Assembly (NCBI GenBank): GCA_902586885.1
Contig: CACIJG010000001.1
Span: forward strand, 1-64,000
Origin: an uncultured Alphaproteobacteria bacterium
Lineage (GTDB): Bacteria; Pseudomonadota; Alphaproteobacteria; Rhodobacterales; Rhodobacteraceae
Reading direction: 5' to 3'
Length of the DNA: 64,000 bases
Shown: in pieces, positions 55,752 to 64,000 of the stretch
Layout: every line of letters begins with the position of its first letter
Numbering within the stretch: the first letter of the stretch is position 1
Translations under genes and position numbers: made by a program
Notes under the pieces: generated by a model
Told to the model about the DNA's origin: nothing
The model's database searches: none
The model's input: the letters and a program-made list of their open reading frames with translations, nothing else

Positions 55752-55757
55752 TCAGGC
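55733..55757. terminator. Hairpin at the mttB/tpiA convergent junction
   Basis: GCCTGAT and ATCAGGC form a perfect 7-bp stem with an 11-base loop across both stop codons. There is no clear T-tract. It could serve as a weak bidirectional terminator. Confidence 0.4.
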
Positions 55758-56480
55758 CTTAGAAATCTCTATGAATTCTTTTTTTTTGAGAGATGCTCCT
55801 CCTACAAGTAGACCGCCTACATCACTTATGGACATTATTTCGGCGCAATTTTTTTCGTTCGCTGATCCACCATAAAGTATAGGCACTTGACTAGCTTTTG
55901 AGCCAAAATTCTCAATTAGAAAGTCTCTTATAAATCTGTGAATTTCCGCAATATCTTCGATTTTTGGGGTAAGACCTGTTCCTATTGCCCATACAGGTTC
56001 ATAGGCAATAATTAAATCATCAAAATCTATATCCTTCGGAATACATTGTCCAAGTTGACTCTCTATAATTTCCTTTGCTTTACCTTGGTTCTTTTCCTCT
56101 AAGTCTTCACCCACGCATAATATTGGCACTAATTTAAATTTTGTGGCACACAACAGCTTATTAAATATTAACTTGTTACTTTCTTTGAATATAGATCTTC
56201 TTTCAGAGTGACCTAAAATAACATACCTAGCCCCGGATTCGTATAACATCGCTGCAGAGATTTCACCGGTGTAGGGGCCTGAGGCATTTTCGTTACAGTT
56301 TTGTCCTCCAATAAAAACTTCTCGAGGTAAGATCTCTTTACTCTTACAGATAAGAGTGGTAGGCGGGCAAATGATGATTTTATTTTTTGAAGAAGGGAGT
56401 GAAGATAAAGAATGTAATAATTCTAAAGATCCATTCATTTTCCAATTAGCTGCTATAACTTTCTGGGATTTTTCTGACAT
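55752..56480 (-). CDS. tpiA: Triosephosphate isomerase
   Basis: This 242-residue TIM has AANWKMNGS (Asn/Lys), GHSERR (His), the catalytic Glu in IIAYEPVWAIGTGLTP and the C-terminal LYGGSANEKN plus GLLVGGASL. It is glycolytic. Its stop abuts the mttB stop. In many genomes tpiA precedes secG-pyrG; here they are ~25 kb apart. Confidence 0.95.
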   Translation of the reverse strand: MSEKSQKVIAANWKMNGSLELLHSLSSLPSSKNKIIICPPTTLICKSKEILPREVFIGGQNCNENASGPYTGEISAAMLYESGARYVILGHSERRSIFKESNKLIFNKLLCATKFKLVPILCVGEDLEEKNQGKAKEIIESQLGQCIPKDIDFDDLIIAYEPVWAIGTGLTPKIEDIAEIHRFIRDFLIENFGSKASQVPILYGGSANEKNCAEIMSISDVGGLLVGGASLKKKEFIEISKA

Positions 56481-56498
56481 AACAACTTTAGAAAAAAA

Positions 56499-56837
56499 TT
56501 AACTGTTTCCAAATTTTATGGACTCACCGCAGCCGCAAGCCTCGGTAACATTGGGATTTGAGAATTTAAAACCTGATTCAATTAACCCTTCTTCATAATC
56601 TATTGTGGTCCCAAATAAAAACATCTGTGCTGTTGGGGCAACAATTATTTGAGCCCCATTTGATTCAATAACTTCATCATTCTCCTTTATCTCTTCTACA
56701 AGATCCATAGTATATTCCATACCTGCGCAGCCACCTTTTTTCAGGCCAATTCTTAGGGCTTTACAGGAGCTATTATCATCAATTATTTTCTTTATATGCT
56801 TAGCAGCTGAGTCGCTTATTGACAAAAAATTACTCAT
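56499..56837 (-). CDS. A-type iron-sulfur carrier (IscA/ErpA/SufA)
   Basis: This 112-residue protein has the three family cysteines in KKGGCAGMEYTMDL and ACGCGESI. It binds and transfers [4Fe-4S] or [2Fe-2S] clusters. The SufT/MIP18-like gene lies 8 bp upstream, so the two make a small Fe-S maturation operon ahead of tpiA. Confidence 0.93.
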   Translation of the reverse strand: MSNFLSISDSAAKHIKKIIDDNSSCKALRIGLKKGGCAGMEYTMDLVEEIKENDEVIESNGAQIIVAPTAQMFLFGTTIDYEEGLIESGFKFSNPNVTEACGCGESIKFGNS

Positions 56838-56845
56838 TTCTATAC

Positions 56846-57223
56846 CTACATAAATCCAAGTTCTAATCTAGCTTCATCTGACATCATTTCCATTCCCCAC
56901 TGAGGCTCCCAAACAATTTCCACATCAACGTTATTGACTTCTTGCGTAGGTTTAATAGCGTCTGAAACCCATCCAGGCATTTCATCAGCTACAGGACAGC
57001 CCGGTGCTGTTAAAGACATCTGTATTTTCACGTCATTTTTATCGTTTATTTCAATGGTATAAATGAGTCCTAAATCATAAATATTTACGGAAATCTCAGG
57101 GTCAAATACTGTCTTACAAGCTGATACAACTTTTTCATATAGAGGATGGTCAGTAGTAGACGGTTTTATTATTTGCCCCTCTTCCATGTAATCAGCTCTT
57201 GAGTTTTCTTTATTCTTGTTCAT
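56846..57223 (-). CDS. SufT/MIP18-family Fe-S assembly protein (DUF59)
   Basis: From ATG 57223 this is 125 residues; the track's 31-residue extension would overlap the tgt start and is rejected. The DUF59 core reads VVSACKTVFDPEISVNIYDLGLIYTIE, MSLTAPGCPVADEMPGWV and EIVWEPQWGMEMMSDEAR. It probably helps cluster delivery to target proteins. Confidence 0.92.
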   Translation of the reverse strand: MNKNKENSRADYMEEGQIIKPSTTDHPLYEKVVSACKTVFDPEISVNIYDLGLIYTIEINDKNDVKIQMSLTAPGCPVADEMPGWVSDAIKPTQEVNNVDVEIVWEPQWGMEMMSDEARLELGFM

Positions 57224-57286
57224 TGTATATGGACCCTTACTATAAATATATTTATTTGCATAGATAAATTCAAGAGGAATTAAAAT

Positions 57287-58378
57287 ATGTCTCAAAACGG
57301 GTTTTCCATAAAACATATTGAAGGGAAATCCCGGGTAGGTACCTTAAAAACTAGTAGAGGCATAATCAACACACCAGCATTCATGCCTGTAGGCACAGCA
57401 GGAACGGTTAAAGCAATGCTTCCAGAAAATCTTAGAACAATAGGAGCAGATGTTTTGCTCTGTAATACATATCACCTAATGTTGAGACCGGGAGAGGAAA
57501 TAGTTAATAAATTAGGGGGATTAAATAAGTTTATGAATTGGAAAGGACCAATATTGACCGATAGTGGAGGGTTTCAAGTTATGAGCCTTGCTAATCTTAG
57601 AACAATTTCAGAAGAAGGAGTTATTTTTAAGTCTCATGTTGATGGGAAAAAGTTTTCTCTTTCTCCAGAAACTTCAATTTCGATTCAAAAGAAATTGCAA
57701 AGTACTATAATTATGAGCTTCGACGAGTGTACGCCTTATCCAATTGATAAAAGTGAAGCTGAAAAGAGTATGAAACTTTCTTTGAGGTGGGGGAAAAGAT
57801 CAAAAAACTCCTTTGGTAGAAATTCGGATAGTTTACTTTTTGGTATTCAGCAAGGCAGCATGTTTAAAGATTTGAGAAAATCTAGTGCCATAGGTTTAAC
57901 TGATATTGGTTTTGACGGGTATGCATTAGGAGGGTTAGCGGTTGGGGAAACTCAGGAGAAAATGTTTGAAGTTATTGATTTTTCTATAGATTTATTTCCT
58001 TATAACCGACCCAGATACTTAATGGGTGTTGGTAAGCCGAGTGATATAGTTGGAGCAGTATTACGAGGAGTCGATATGTTTGATTGTGTAATTCCAACAA
58101 GATCAGGTAGAAACGGTCAAGCATTTGTAGAAGAAGGAACAATCAATTTAAAGAATGCCAAATATAAAAATGACGATCTAGCTCTTGACCCAACTTGCAA
58201 TTGTTACTGCTGTAACAATTATTCAAAGGGGTATTTAAGTCACTTAGTTCGTTCAAATGAGATCTTAGGATCCATTCTGGTTACTTGGCACAATCTTTCC
58301 TTTTACCTTAATTTAATGAAAGATATTAGATCAAAAATAGCAGAGGGAACTTTTACAGATTTTGCAAAAAAATTTTAA
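57287..58378 (+). CDS. tgt: tRNA-guanine transglycosylase
   Basis: This 363-residue enzyme has MPVGTAGTVKAM, LTDSGGFQVMSLANLRTI (catalytic Asp), GGLAVGE, FDCVIPTRSGRNGQAF and the zinc site CNCYCC ... H. It replaces G34 with preQ1 in tRNAs for Asn, Asp, His and Tyr. A tRNA-Asp (GTC), a substrate, is 2.7 kb downstream. It is divergent from sufT. Confidence 0.95.
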   Translation: MSQNGFSIKHIEGKSRVGTLKTSRGIINTPAFMPVGTAGTVKAMLPENLRTIGADVLLCNTYHLMLRPGEEIVNKLGGLNKFMNWKGPILTDSGGFQVMSLANLRTISEEGVIFKSHVDGKKFSLSPETSISIQKKLQSTIIMSFDECTPYPIDKSEAEKSMKLSLRWGKRSKNSFGRNSDSLLFGIQQGSMFKDLRKSSAIGLTDIGFDGYALGGLAVGETQEKMFEVIDFSIDLFPYNRPRYLMGVGKPSDIVGAVLRGVDMFDCVIPTRSGRNGQAFVEEGTINLKNAKYKNDDLALDPTCNCYCCNNYSKGYLSHLVRSNEILGSILVTWHNLSFYLNLMKDIRSKIAEGTFTDFAKKF

Positions 58379-58434
58379 AATAGTGTCAAATAGTGAAATT
58401 TGAGATGCAAAAAATTTTAACTTCGTGACCAAGC

Positions 58435-58463
58435 CTTGAATTTTCACCAAGAGTGCTCATATT
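58435..58463 (+). promoter_or_regulatory. RpoH-type heat-shock promoter upstream of lon
   Basis: CTTG, 17 bases, then CTCATATT fits the alphaproteobacterial sigma-32 pattern (CTTG N17 CYTATNT, one mismatch), 33 bp before the lon ATG. lon is a classical heat-shock gene. Read by eye only. Confidence 0.5.
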
Positions 58464-58495
58464 ATATTGTGTAGAAAACTTCGGAGTACAACCAT

Positions 58496-60895
58496 ATGAA
58501 TGATAAAAAAAACCCAATTCCCGTATTGCCCTTAAGAGATATTGTTGTATTTCCAAATATGATCGTTAGATTGTTTGTTGGGAGAGAGAAGTCTGTTTTA
58601 GCTCTAGAAGAAGTTATGAAAACTGAGCAACAAATTTTACTCGTATCTCAGAAAGACGCTGGTGATGATAATCCTGTTGAGGAAAGTATCTATAAAGTTG
58701 GTGTTGTAGCTAATGTATTACAAGTTCTCAAGCTTCCGGATGGCGCTGTAAAAATCTTAATTGAAGGCAAGCAGAGAGTAGAAATAACTGAATTCCTTAA
58801 CAAAAAAAAGTTTTTTGAGGCTTATTATCAAGACCTTCCTGAAAACGAAAATTCGGGAGAAGAGCTAGAAGCATTAAGGAGAACCGTAACGCAGGACTTT
58901 GACCGTTATTCAAAGCTTAACAAGAATATTTCTGAAGAATCCTTAGCTGCTATTAAAAAAGCAGAGGATCCAATAAAGCTATCCGATACTGTAGCCGGGC
59001 ACCTAACTCTAACTGTTGAGAAAAAGCAAGAACTGTTGGAAACGACAGATGTTGCAAAAAGACTAGAAAAGATTTTGGAATTTATACAGTCGGAACTTAG
59101 TGTTTTGAGAGTAGAGAAAAAGATAAAGACCCGAGTAAAAAATCAGATGGAAAAAACGCAAAGGGAGTATTATCTGAACGAGCAGATGAAGGCGATCCAA
59201 AAAGAACTAGGAGACAACTCAGAGGGTCCAGATGAAATTGCTGAAATCAAGGCAAAAATAGAGAAAATAAAGCTTAGTAAAGAGGCTAGAGAAAAAGCTG
59301 TCGCTGAGTTAAAGAAACTAAAATCAATGTCTCCAATGTCAGCTGAGTCAGCAGTCGTTAGAAATTATCTTGATTGGCTTCTTTCAATTCCCTGGAAGAA
59401 AAAATCAAGAATCAAGTCAGACTTAAACATCGCTCAAGGTATATTGGACAGTGATCACTTTGGTTTAAAAAAAGTTAAAGAGCGGATCGTAGAATACCTA
59501 GCGGTTCAGCATAGAAGTAAAAAATTGAAGGGACCTATATTGTGTCTCGTTGGCCCTCCAGGAGTAGGAAAAACGTCGTTAGGTAAGTCCATAGCAAGAG
59601 CTACGGGAAGAGAGTTTATAAGAGTTTCGCTTGGAGGTGTACGTGACGAGAGTGAGATAAGAGGCCATAGGAGAACATACATCGGTTCGATGCCAGGTAA
59701 AATTATTCAAAGTATGAAAAAAGCAAAGACCTCTAACCCTCTTATACTCCTCGATGAGATAGACAAGATGGGCTTTGACTATAGAGGTGACCCTGCCAGT
59801 GCGATGCTTGAGGTTTTGGATCCTGAGCAAAATAATACCTTCACTGATCATTATTTAGAAGTCGAGTATGATTTGTCTGACGTAATGTTTATTACGACTG
59901 CTAATACGTTCAATATGCCTCGGCCCTTACTTGATAGAATGGAGATTATACAACTTGCAGGTTACACAGAGGATGAAAAGGCTGAAATTGCGAAAAGACA
60001 TCTGATAAAAAAACAAATTGATAATCATGGTTTAACTGAAAAGGAATTTGGTCTTCAGGATAGCGGTTTACTTGAAATTATCAGGCGATACACCCGTGAA
60101 GCTGGAGTAAGAAACCTTGAAAGAGAAATCGCAAAACTTTGTAGAAAGGTGCTTACCCTTATAATTAAAAAGGAAAAAACTTCAGTTAAAGTTGATAAAA
60201 AAAATATCAACGAATTGTTAGGCGTAAAAAAATATAAATTTGGTCTTGCCGAGGAACAAAATCAAATTGGAGTAGCAACAGGATTAGCATGGACAGAAGT
60301 TGGTGGTGACCTGTTGTCAATCGAGGCAATAAAGCTTCCAGGAAAAGGCAGAATGAAAGCAACTGGAAAGCTAGGAGATGTTATGAAGGAGAGTATAGAT
60401 GCAGCATCGAGCTTTGTGAGATCCAAATCACCAGATTTTGGTATAAAGCCAACTGTCTTTGAGAGGTCGGACATACATGTTCATGTTCCTGAAGGTGCGA
60501 CACCCAAAGACGGGCCCTCTGCTGGGATAGCCATGGTAACATCTATTGTGTCTATGCTAACAAGTGTTCCTATAAAAAGAGATGTTGCGATGACTGGGGA
60601 AGTCACTTTGCGTGGAAATGTTTTGGCTATTGGTGGCTTGAAAGAGAAACTGTTGGCTGCTTTAAGGGGTGGTATTAAGACTGTAATAATACCTAAAGAG
60701 AATGTAAAAGATCTCGTAGATATTCCAGAGAATGTAAAGAATTCGTTAGAAATCATCCCTGTTTCTCATGTTTCAGAAGTCCTTAAAGTGGCGCTAATTA
60801 AAAAACTGGTAAGTATTGATTGGGATTTTAATGATCATGAAAATAATGATAAAATAAAGGTGCATCCTGCCGAAGGGGCAGAATTACCTAACTAG
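58496..60895 (+). CDS. lon: ATP-dependent protease Lon
   Basis: This 799-residue protein has the N-terminal LON domain (LPLRDIVVFPNMIVRLFVGREKS), Walker A GPPGVGKTS, LLDEIDKMG and the protease domain with catalytic Ser in PKDGPSAGIAMVT and Lys in LAIGGLKEKLLAAL. It degrades damaged and regulatory proteins. The ATG follows GGAG (cttcggagtacaaccat). Confidence 0.97.
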   Translation: MNDKKNPIPVLPLRDIVVFPNMIVRLFVGREKSVLALEEVMKTEQQILLVSQKDAGDDNPVEESIYKVGVVANVLQVLKLPDGAVKILIEGKQRVEITEFLNKKKFFEAYYQDLPENENSGEELEALRRTVTQDFDRYSKLNKNISEESLAAIKKAEDPIKLSDTVAGHLTLTVEKKQELLETTDVAKRLEKILEFIQSELSVLRVEKKIKTRVKNQMEKTQREYYLNEQMKAIQKELGDNSEGPDEIAEIKAKIEKIKLSKEAREKAVAELKKLKSMSPMSAESAVVRNYLDWLLSIPWKKKSRIKSDLNIAQGILDSDHFGLKKVKERIVEYLAVQHRSKKLKGPILCLVGPPGVGKTSLGKSIARATGREFIRVSLGGVRDESEIRGHRRTYIGSMPGKIIQSMKKAKTSNPLILLDEIDKMGFDYRGDPASAMLEVLDPEQNNTFTDHYLEVEYDLSDVMFITTANTFNMPRPLLDRMEIIQLAGYTEDEKAEIAKRHLIKKQIDNHGLTEKEFGLQDSGLLEIIRRYTREAGVRNLEREIAKLCRKVLTLIIKKEKTSVKVDKKNINELLGVKKYKFGLAEEQNQIGVATGLAWTEVGGDLLSIEAIKLPGKGRMKATGKLGDVMKESIDAASSFVRSKSPDFGIKPTVFERSDIHVHVPEGATPKDGPSAGIAMVTSIVSMLTSVPIKRDVAMTGEVTLRGNVLAIGGLKEKLLAALRGGIKTVIIPKENVKDLVDIPENVKNSLEIIPVSHVSEVLKVALIKKLVSIDWDFNDHENNDKIKVHPAEGAELPN

Positions 60896-60927
60896 AACTA
60901 AAAAAATCTTCTTATGATATTTATTTC

Positions 60928-60954
60928 TTGATGTTATAGTTTAAATTCGATAAT
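60928..60954 (+). promoter_or_regulatory. Possible promoter for the tRNA pair
   Basis: TTGATG and GATAAT lie 15 bp apart, ending 11 bp before the tRNA-Val 5' end. The spacing is shorter than ideal, so this is only tentative. Confidence 0.3.
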
Positions 60955-60965
60955 GAGAGCAAGGA

Positions 60966-61041
<76 letters not shown>

Positions 61042-61067
61042 TTTTGAACGTTATGTTCAATTTGTGC

Positions 61068-61144
61068 GCGGTTGTAGCTCAGCTGGTTAGAGTGCCGGCC
61101 TGTCACGCCGGAGGTCGCGGGTTCGAACCCCGTCAACCGCGCCA
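61068..61144 (+). tRNA. tRNA-Asp (GTC)
   Basis: Acceptor GCGGTTG/CAACCGC, anticodon arm CCGGC-CTGTCAC-GCCGG (anticodon GTC) and T-arm CGCGG-GTTCGAA-CCCCG are present, with G discriminator and encoded CCA. It is 77 bases long and lies 26 bp after tRNA-Val, probably co-transcribed. It is a substrate class for Tgt. Confidence 0.97.
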
Positions 61145-61280
61145 ACCTAATTTACTTAATCTATATTAAAATACTTTTTCTTTATAAGAATAAAATTTAG
61201 TCACAGATGTTTTGTAATTTATGCTATCCATGAAGATAAAATAGAATCGGAATTTATTTATAATAATCTTGGTCAATTTA

Positions 61281-62126
61281 ATGCTCAAAAAAAAATTAAC
61301 TATTCCTGAGTTAAAGGAAAAGAAAATTAACAAGGAAAGATTAGTAATGGTAGCAGTGGGTGAGTACCTTTCTGCAAAGTGGGCAGAGACAGCTGGAGTA
61401 GATATAATAGGCGTTGGTGACAGCCTTGGAATGACTTTATACGGTCATGAAAACACTATTAAAATGACAGTTGGACAAATGATAAATCATTGTCAAGCAG
61501 TTAAAAATGGAGCACCTAACACATTTTGTATTTTAGCTATGCCATATGGATCATATGCAACTAAAAAAATAGCAGTAAAAAACGCCGTAAGGATGATGAA
61601 GGAGAGTGGGGCAGACGCCGTAAAGATGCAAGGTGGAAAGGAAATGTTTGAAATAATCAAAGCTGTAGCTGATTCTGGTGTGCCCGTGATGAGCCATGTT
61701 GGATTAACGCCTCATTTTGTTCATGGTTTTGGAGGGTTTAAAATGCAGGGAAAAACGGCTGAAGAAGCGATCCGTATAATAGAAAATGCAAAAGCAATCG
61801 AGAGGGCAGGAGCTATCGGGATAGAGATTGAAGCAGTTCCCGATGAGGTCGCTAAAGCTATTGATGATGCAATTTCTATTTTCACTTTTTCCATAGGTTC
61901 AGGTTCTTCAGGAAATTGCCAGCTCCTAAATGGTTATGATCTCTTAGGAGGCTTTGACAGTTTTAAACCAAAGTTTGCAAAACGGTATGCAAACATTAGC
62001 GAAATCGCTGTTTCTTCATTTAAGAATTACGCTGATGACGTAAGAAAAAGAAAATTTCCTGATAATGATCACAGTTATCAAATGTCTTCAGAGGAAGTTA
62101 CAAAACTAAGATCATATTTAAAGTAA
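61281..62126 (+). CDS. panB: PanB-like ketopantoate hydroxymethyltransferase
   Basis: This 281-residue TIM-barrel protein has the PanB features VGDSLGMTLYGHENTIKMT, ADAVKMQGG, SHVGLTPHF and the catalytic Glu in IEIEAVPDEVAKAI. The usual loop around GAGxxCDGQ reads SGSSGNCQLLNGYDLLGG, so the normal Asp is Asn. It may be a divergent PanB or a relative with other chemistry. PanC is not adjacent. ATG 61281 is preferred over TTG 61269. Confidence 0.82.
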   Translation: MLKKKLTIPELKEKKINKERLVMVAVGEYLSAKWAETAGVDIIGVGDSLGMTLYGHENTIKMTVGQMINHCQAVKNGAPNTFCILAMPYGSYATKKIAVKNAVRMMKESGADAVKMQGGKEMFEIIKAVADSGVPVMSHVGLTPHFVHGFGGFKMQGKTAEEAIRIIENAKAIERAGAIGIEIEAVPDEVAKAIDDAISIFTFSIGSGSSGNCQLLNGYDLLGGFDSFKPKFAKRYANISEIAVSSFKNYADDVRKRKFPDNDHSYQMSSEEVTKLRSYLK

Positions 62127-62143
62127 ATTTCCGTGAATTTTTA

Positions 62144-62629
62144 CTAAACAAAAGTCAAGAAGTTTACTTTTACTTTGAGAGACTCAAAAAATTTTGTTAA
62201 TCCTAGGTAACTAATTGCTATTGTTTTATCATTTACTAATGGATGACAAAATATCTTTACTTCATTTTTTACTCTTTCATCAACAAAGAGGCTGACGTCT
62301 CCTTCTACATTATTTATAAGGCTTAAAGGCGTTACAGAACCTGGACGTACTCCGAGCTTTTCAAAAAGTCTGTCAGGAGAACCAAAAGACACACGAGATG
62401 AACCTATTTTTTTTTGCAGGTCTTTTAAGTCAACTTCTAGATCTTCTTGAACAACAATTAAAAAATTTTGTTTTTTCTTATCTCTTAGAAAAAGATTTTT
62501 TATATGAAACCCTTTCATATTTTTTCGATTTCTTTTTGACTGAGAAACGGTCAAAAAAGGTTCGTGTTCGAACAATTCGTATTTGATATCTAATTTATTG
62601 AGATACTGATATAAAGCTTCAGGTTGCAT
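62144..62629 (-). CDS. YbaK/ProXp-type aminoacyl-tRNA editing protein
   Basis: This 161-residue protein has the YbaK/PrdX pattern KYELFEHEPFLTVSQSKRNRK, MKGFHIKNLFLRDKKKQNFLIV, KIGSSRVSFGSPDRLFEKLGVRPGSVTPL. It likely hydrolyses misacylated tRNA-Pro (PrdX/ProXp-ala type). It lies 31 bp after pncA. Confidence 0.85.
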   Translation of the reverse strand: MQPEALYQYLNKLDIKYELFEHEPFLTVSQSKRNRKNMKGFHIKNLFLRDKKKQNFLIVVQEDLEVDLKDLQKKIGSSRVSFGSPDRLFEKLGVRPGSVTPLSLINNVEGDVSLFVDERVKNEVKIFCHPLVNDKTIAISYLGLTKFFESLKVKVNFLTFV

Positions 62630-62660
62630 AGTAAGCTTTTATTTTGAACGTAAAAAAAAA

Positions 62661-63284
62661 TTAATTAACATAATTAGTAATCAGTTTAACATTGTTTTCT
62701 AACATTGCTTTTTTTGCTTGAGTTTTTGAGGAGTTTAAATTGATTGCTTTGGTAAGAGGTTCAATAACAAAAACTTCATATCCTAACTCAATTCCATCCA
62801 TTGCGGTATAAAAAACGCAAAAATCAAAAGCGAGTCCACAAATGTATAAATTCTGAATATTTTTAGATTTAAAATATCCATCTAATCCAGTTGATGTTTC
62901 TCTGTCATTTTCAAAGAAAGCAGAGTAGCTATCAATATTTTTGTTAAGGCCCTTTCTTAATATAAGGCTTGATCTAGTAGTATCTAATTTGTCATGAATA
63001 GCTGCCCCAATAGTATTTTGAATACAGTGTTTAGGCCATAATATTTGATTGCCATAGGGAAATTCTATCATTGAGTATTCTTTTAATTTGTGATTAGAAG
63101 CAAAGCATTTGTGGTCTTTAGGGTGCCAATCCTGAGTAATTACAATATTATCAAAATCTGATTGAAAATTATTTATTGGCTCAACAATCTGATCCCCGTT
63201 CGTAACTTCCAGTGCTCCACCTGGGCAGAAATCATTTTGAACGTCAATAATTAATAAAGATGCGTTATTTATTTTATTTTTCAT
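62661..63284 (-). CDS. pncA: Nicotinamidase
   Basis: This 207-residue isochorismatase-like enzyme has the catalytic Asp in LLIIDVQNDFCPGGALEV, the metal-binding QDWHPKDHKCF and the nucleophile Cys in CGLAFDFCVFYTAMD. It converts nicotinamide to nicotinate in NAD salvage. ATG 63284 is preferred over the TTG at 63287. It lies 6 bp after the IalB-like gene. Confidence 0.93.
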   Translation of the reverse strand: MKNKINNASLLIIDVQNDFCPGGALEVTNGDQIVEPINNFQSDFDNIVITQDWHPKDHKCFASNHKLKEYSMIEFPYGNQILWPKHCIQNTIGAAIHDKLDTTRSSLILRKGLNKNIDSYSAFFENDRETSTGLDGYFKSKNIQNLYICGLAFDFCVFYTAMDGIELGYEVFVIEPLTKAINLNSSKTQAKKAMLENNVKLITNYVN

Positions 63285-63290
63285 CAAAAA

Positions 63291-63827
63291 TTAAATGCAA
63301 TTCGAAGATAAATATCTCAAAGATTTAGTGAAACCAATTAAACTAAATTCATCAATCAAAGTAGAGTTGTCTGCAGCAATAAATACAGCTGTAATTTTTG
63401 TTCCAGATATCAACAGGTTAACGTCATTGTTTGAAATAGAGAATATCCCAGCATTTTTAAAATTAATTGAAGTTTCAGATCCTAGTACTCTAAGAGGTAT
63501 TTCTTTTTTATTGTCGATACGGAGAATCCCATTCCCATTTTTTTGCAAAGGAAAGTCAGAAAAATATGACATTGAATATAAGTTTTTTGATCTATCATAC
63601 AAAAAATATAGAAAAACATTATCTCGGTTTCTTCCTATGATCTCATTTGCATTAACTAAGGATTTTGTTGTTTTTGCATTCGAACCTAGAAAACAAGACC
63701 CATTGTTTGAAGCAAAAACAGACCAGTCTCGGTAGGATTTTTTTGGCAGAAATTCCTCTCCTACTAAAATAGAAGAAAAAAATAAAAAAGGTAATAACGT
63801 AAATATTAATTTAAAAGTTTTTTTCAT
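63291..63827 (-). CDS. IalB-family (invasion-associated locus B) secreted protein
   Basis: This 178-residue protein has a signal peptide (MKKTFKLIFTLLPFLFFSSILVGEE), then the IalB-like pattern YRDWSVFASNNGSCFLGS ... FLYFLYDRSKNLYSMSYFSDFP and a C-terminal Cys (LSSNCI) that could pair with the first. Such periplasmic proteins are common in alphaproteobacteria, and their role outside pathogens is unknown. Confidence 0.7.
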   Translation of the reverse strand: MKKTFKLIFTLLPFLFFSSILVGEEFLPKKSYRDWSVFASNNGSCFLGSNAKTTKSLVNANEIIGRNRDNVFLYFLYDRSKNLYSMSYFSDFPLQKNGNGILRIDNKKEIPLRVLGSETSINFKNAGIFSISNNDVNLLISGTKITAVFIAADNSTLIDEFSLIGFTKSLRYLSSNCI

Positions 63828-63891
63828 TTGATCGCTTATATCTTATCCTGATAACTTAATTTATATTGCATTATAGAAATAAAAAGAATAA

Positions 63892-64000
63892 ATGGAAATA
63901 CTATATATTACTGGTGCAGGGGTAAGCGCAGAGAGCGGTATCCCTACATTCCGCGGTAAGGATGGGTTCTGGACTGTCGGAAGTAAAAATTATACACCTC
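63892..64000 (+). CDS. Sir2-family NAD-dependent deacylase (3' partial)
   Basis: The first 36 codons read [28 protein letters not shown], the sirtuin NAD-binding signature GAGxSxxSGIPTFR. The gene runs off the right edge. It starts 64 bp from the divergent IalB-like gene. Sirtuins remove acyl groups from lysines using NAD; the nicotinamide released can feed PncA, whose gene is next door. Confidence 0.9.
   Translation, partial: MEILYITGAGVSAESGIPTFRGKDGFWTVGSKNYTP

Overview
The window looks like a chromosome segment from a free-living, A+T-rich alphaproteobacterium, most plausibly a marine oligotroph. This is an inference from gene order and gene style. Supporting signs are the order rpsF-rpsR-rplI-dnaB-alr, a pyruvate dehydrogenase E1 beta carrying an N-terminal lipoyl domain, the ftsB-pdhA-pdhB-pdhC run, a short coiled-coil gene before zapA, an IalB-like secreted protein, a LysM protein with Ig-like domains, and a pyrrolysine-free MttB-family methyltransferase. 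Spacers are mostly very short and many genes overlap or abut (TAAATG, TGAATG, ATGA). No rRNA, CRISPR, intact transposon, integrase or prophage was seen. Two tRNAs (Val-TAC, Asp-GTC) are present.

Layout. 1-4.5 kb (+): end of a LysM protein, then a YfgM-like membrane protein, BamB-like lipoprotein and Der GTPase (outer-membrane assembly and ribosome assembly). 4.5-11.1 kb (-): SDR, CvpA, MlaF/MlaE, Alr, DnaB, bL9, bS18 and bS6. A pair of inverted DnaA-box-like sites lies between rplI and dnaB. 11.3-16.6 kb (+): fabD-fabG-acpP-fabF-mltG fatty-acid and cell-wall cluster, then cysE. 16.6-23.5 kb (-): pdhC, pdhB, pdhA, ftsB, pgk, tkt. 23.6-24.3 kb (+): coiled-coil protein and ZapA. 24.3-34.7 kb (-): Grx4, BolA, PurL, TerB-like, acyl-CoA synthetase, PyrG, SecG, IlvC, UbiH-like monooxygenase, CarA. 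34.85 kb (+): YqeY. 35.3-42.0 kb (-): proton/sodium pyrophosphatase, an unknown secreted protein, MFS transporter, Ogt-like protein, MORN/YwqK protein, cytochrome P450. 42.1 kb (+): M20 amidohydrolase. 43.3-44.3 kb (-): DUF924 and DUF952 proteins around a probable frameshifted small gene.

44.3-52.5 kb is the accessory part. It holds two paralogous TPR-sulfotransferases, a PaiB-like protein, an EamA transporter and several small proteins. Three copies of a ~203-bp intergenic repeat, all in the same orientation, separate these genes. One edge of each repeat reproduces the last bases of guaA (ATTGAGTGGGA), and the true guaA 3' end lies at 52.5 kb. I read this as a decayed, tandemly accreted genomic island at the guaA 3' end, a known kind of integration hotspot. 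This is the most interesting feature of the window.

52.5-64 kb returns to core genes: guaA (-), mttB-like (+), tpiA, an IscA-type protein and a SufT/MIP18 protein (-), tgt and lon (+, lon with a likely heat-shock promoter), two tRNAs, panB (+), ybaK-like, pncA and an IalB-like gene (-), and the first 36 codons of a sirtuin (+). Start codons were moved from the ORF-track positions where family length, signal peptides or Shine-Dalgarno sequences supported it; each case is stated.
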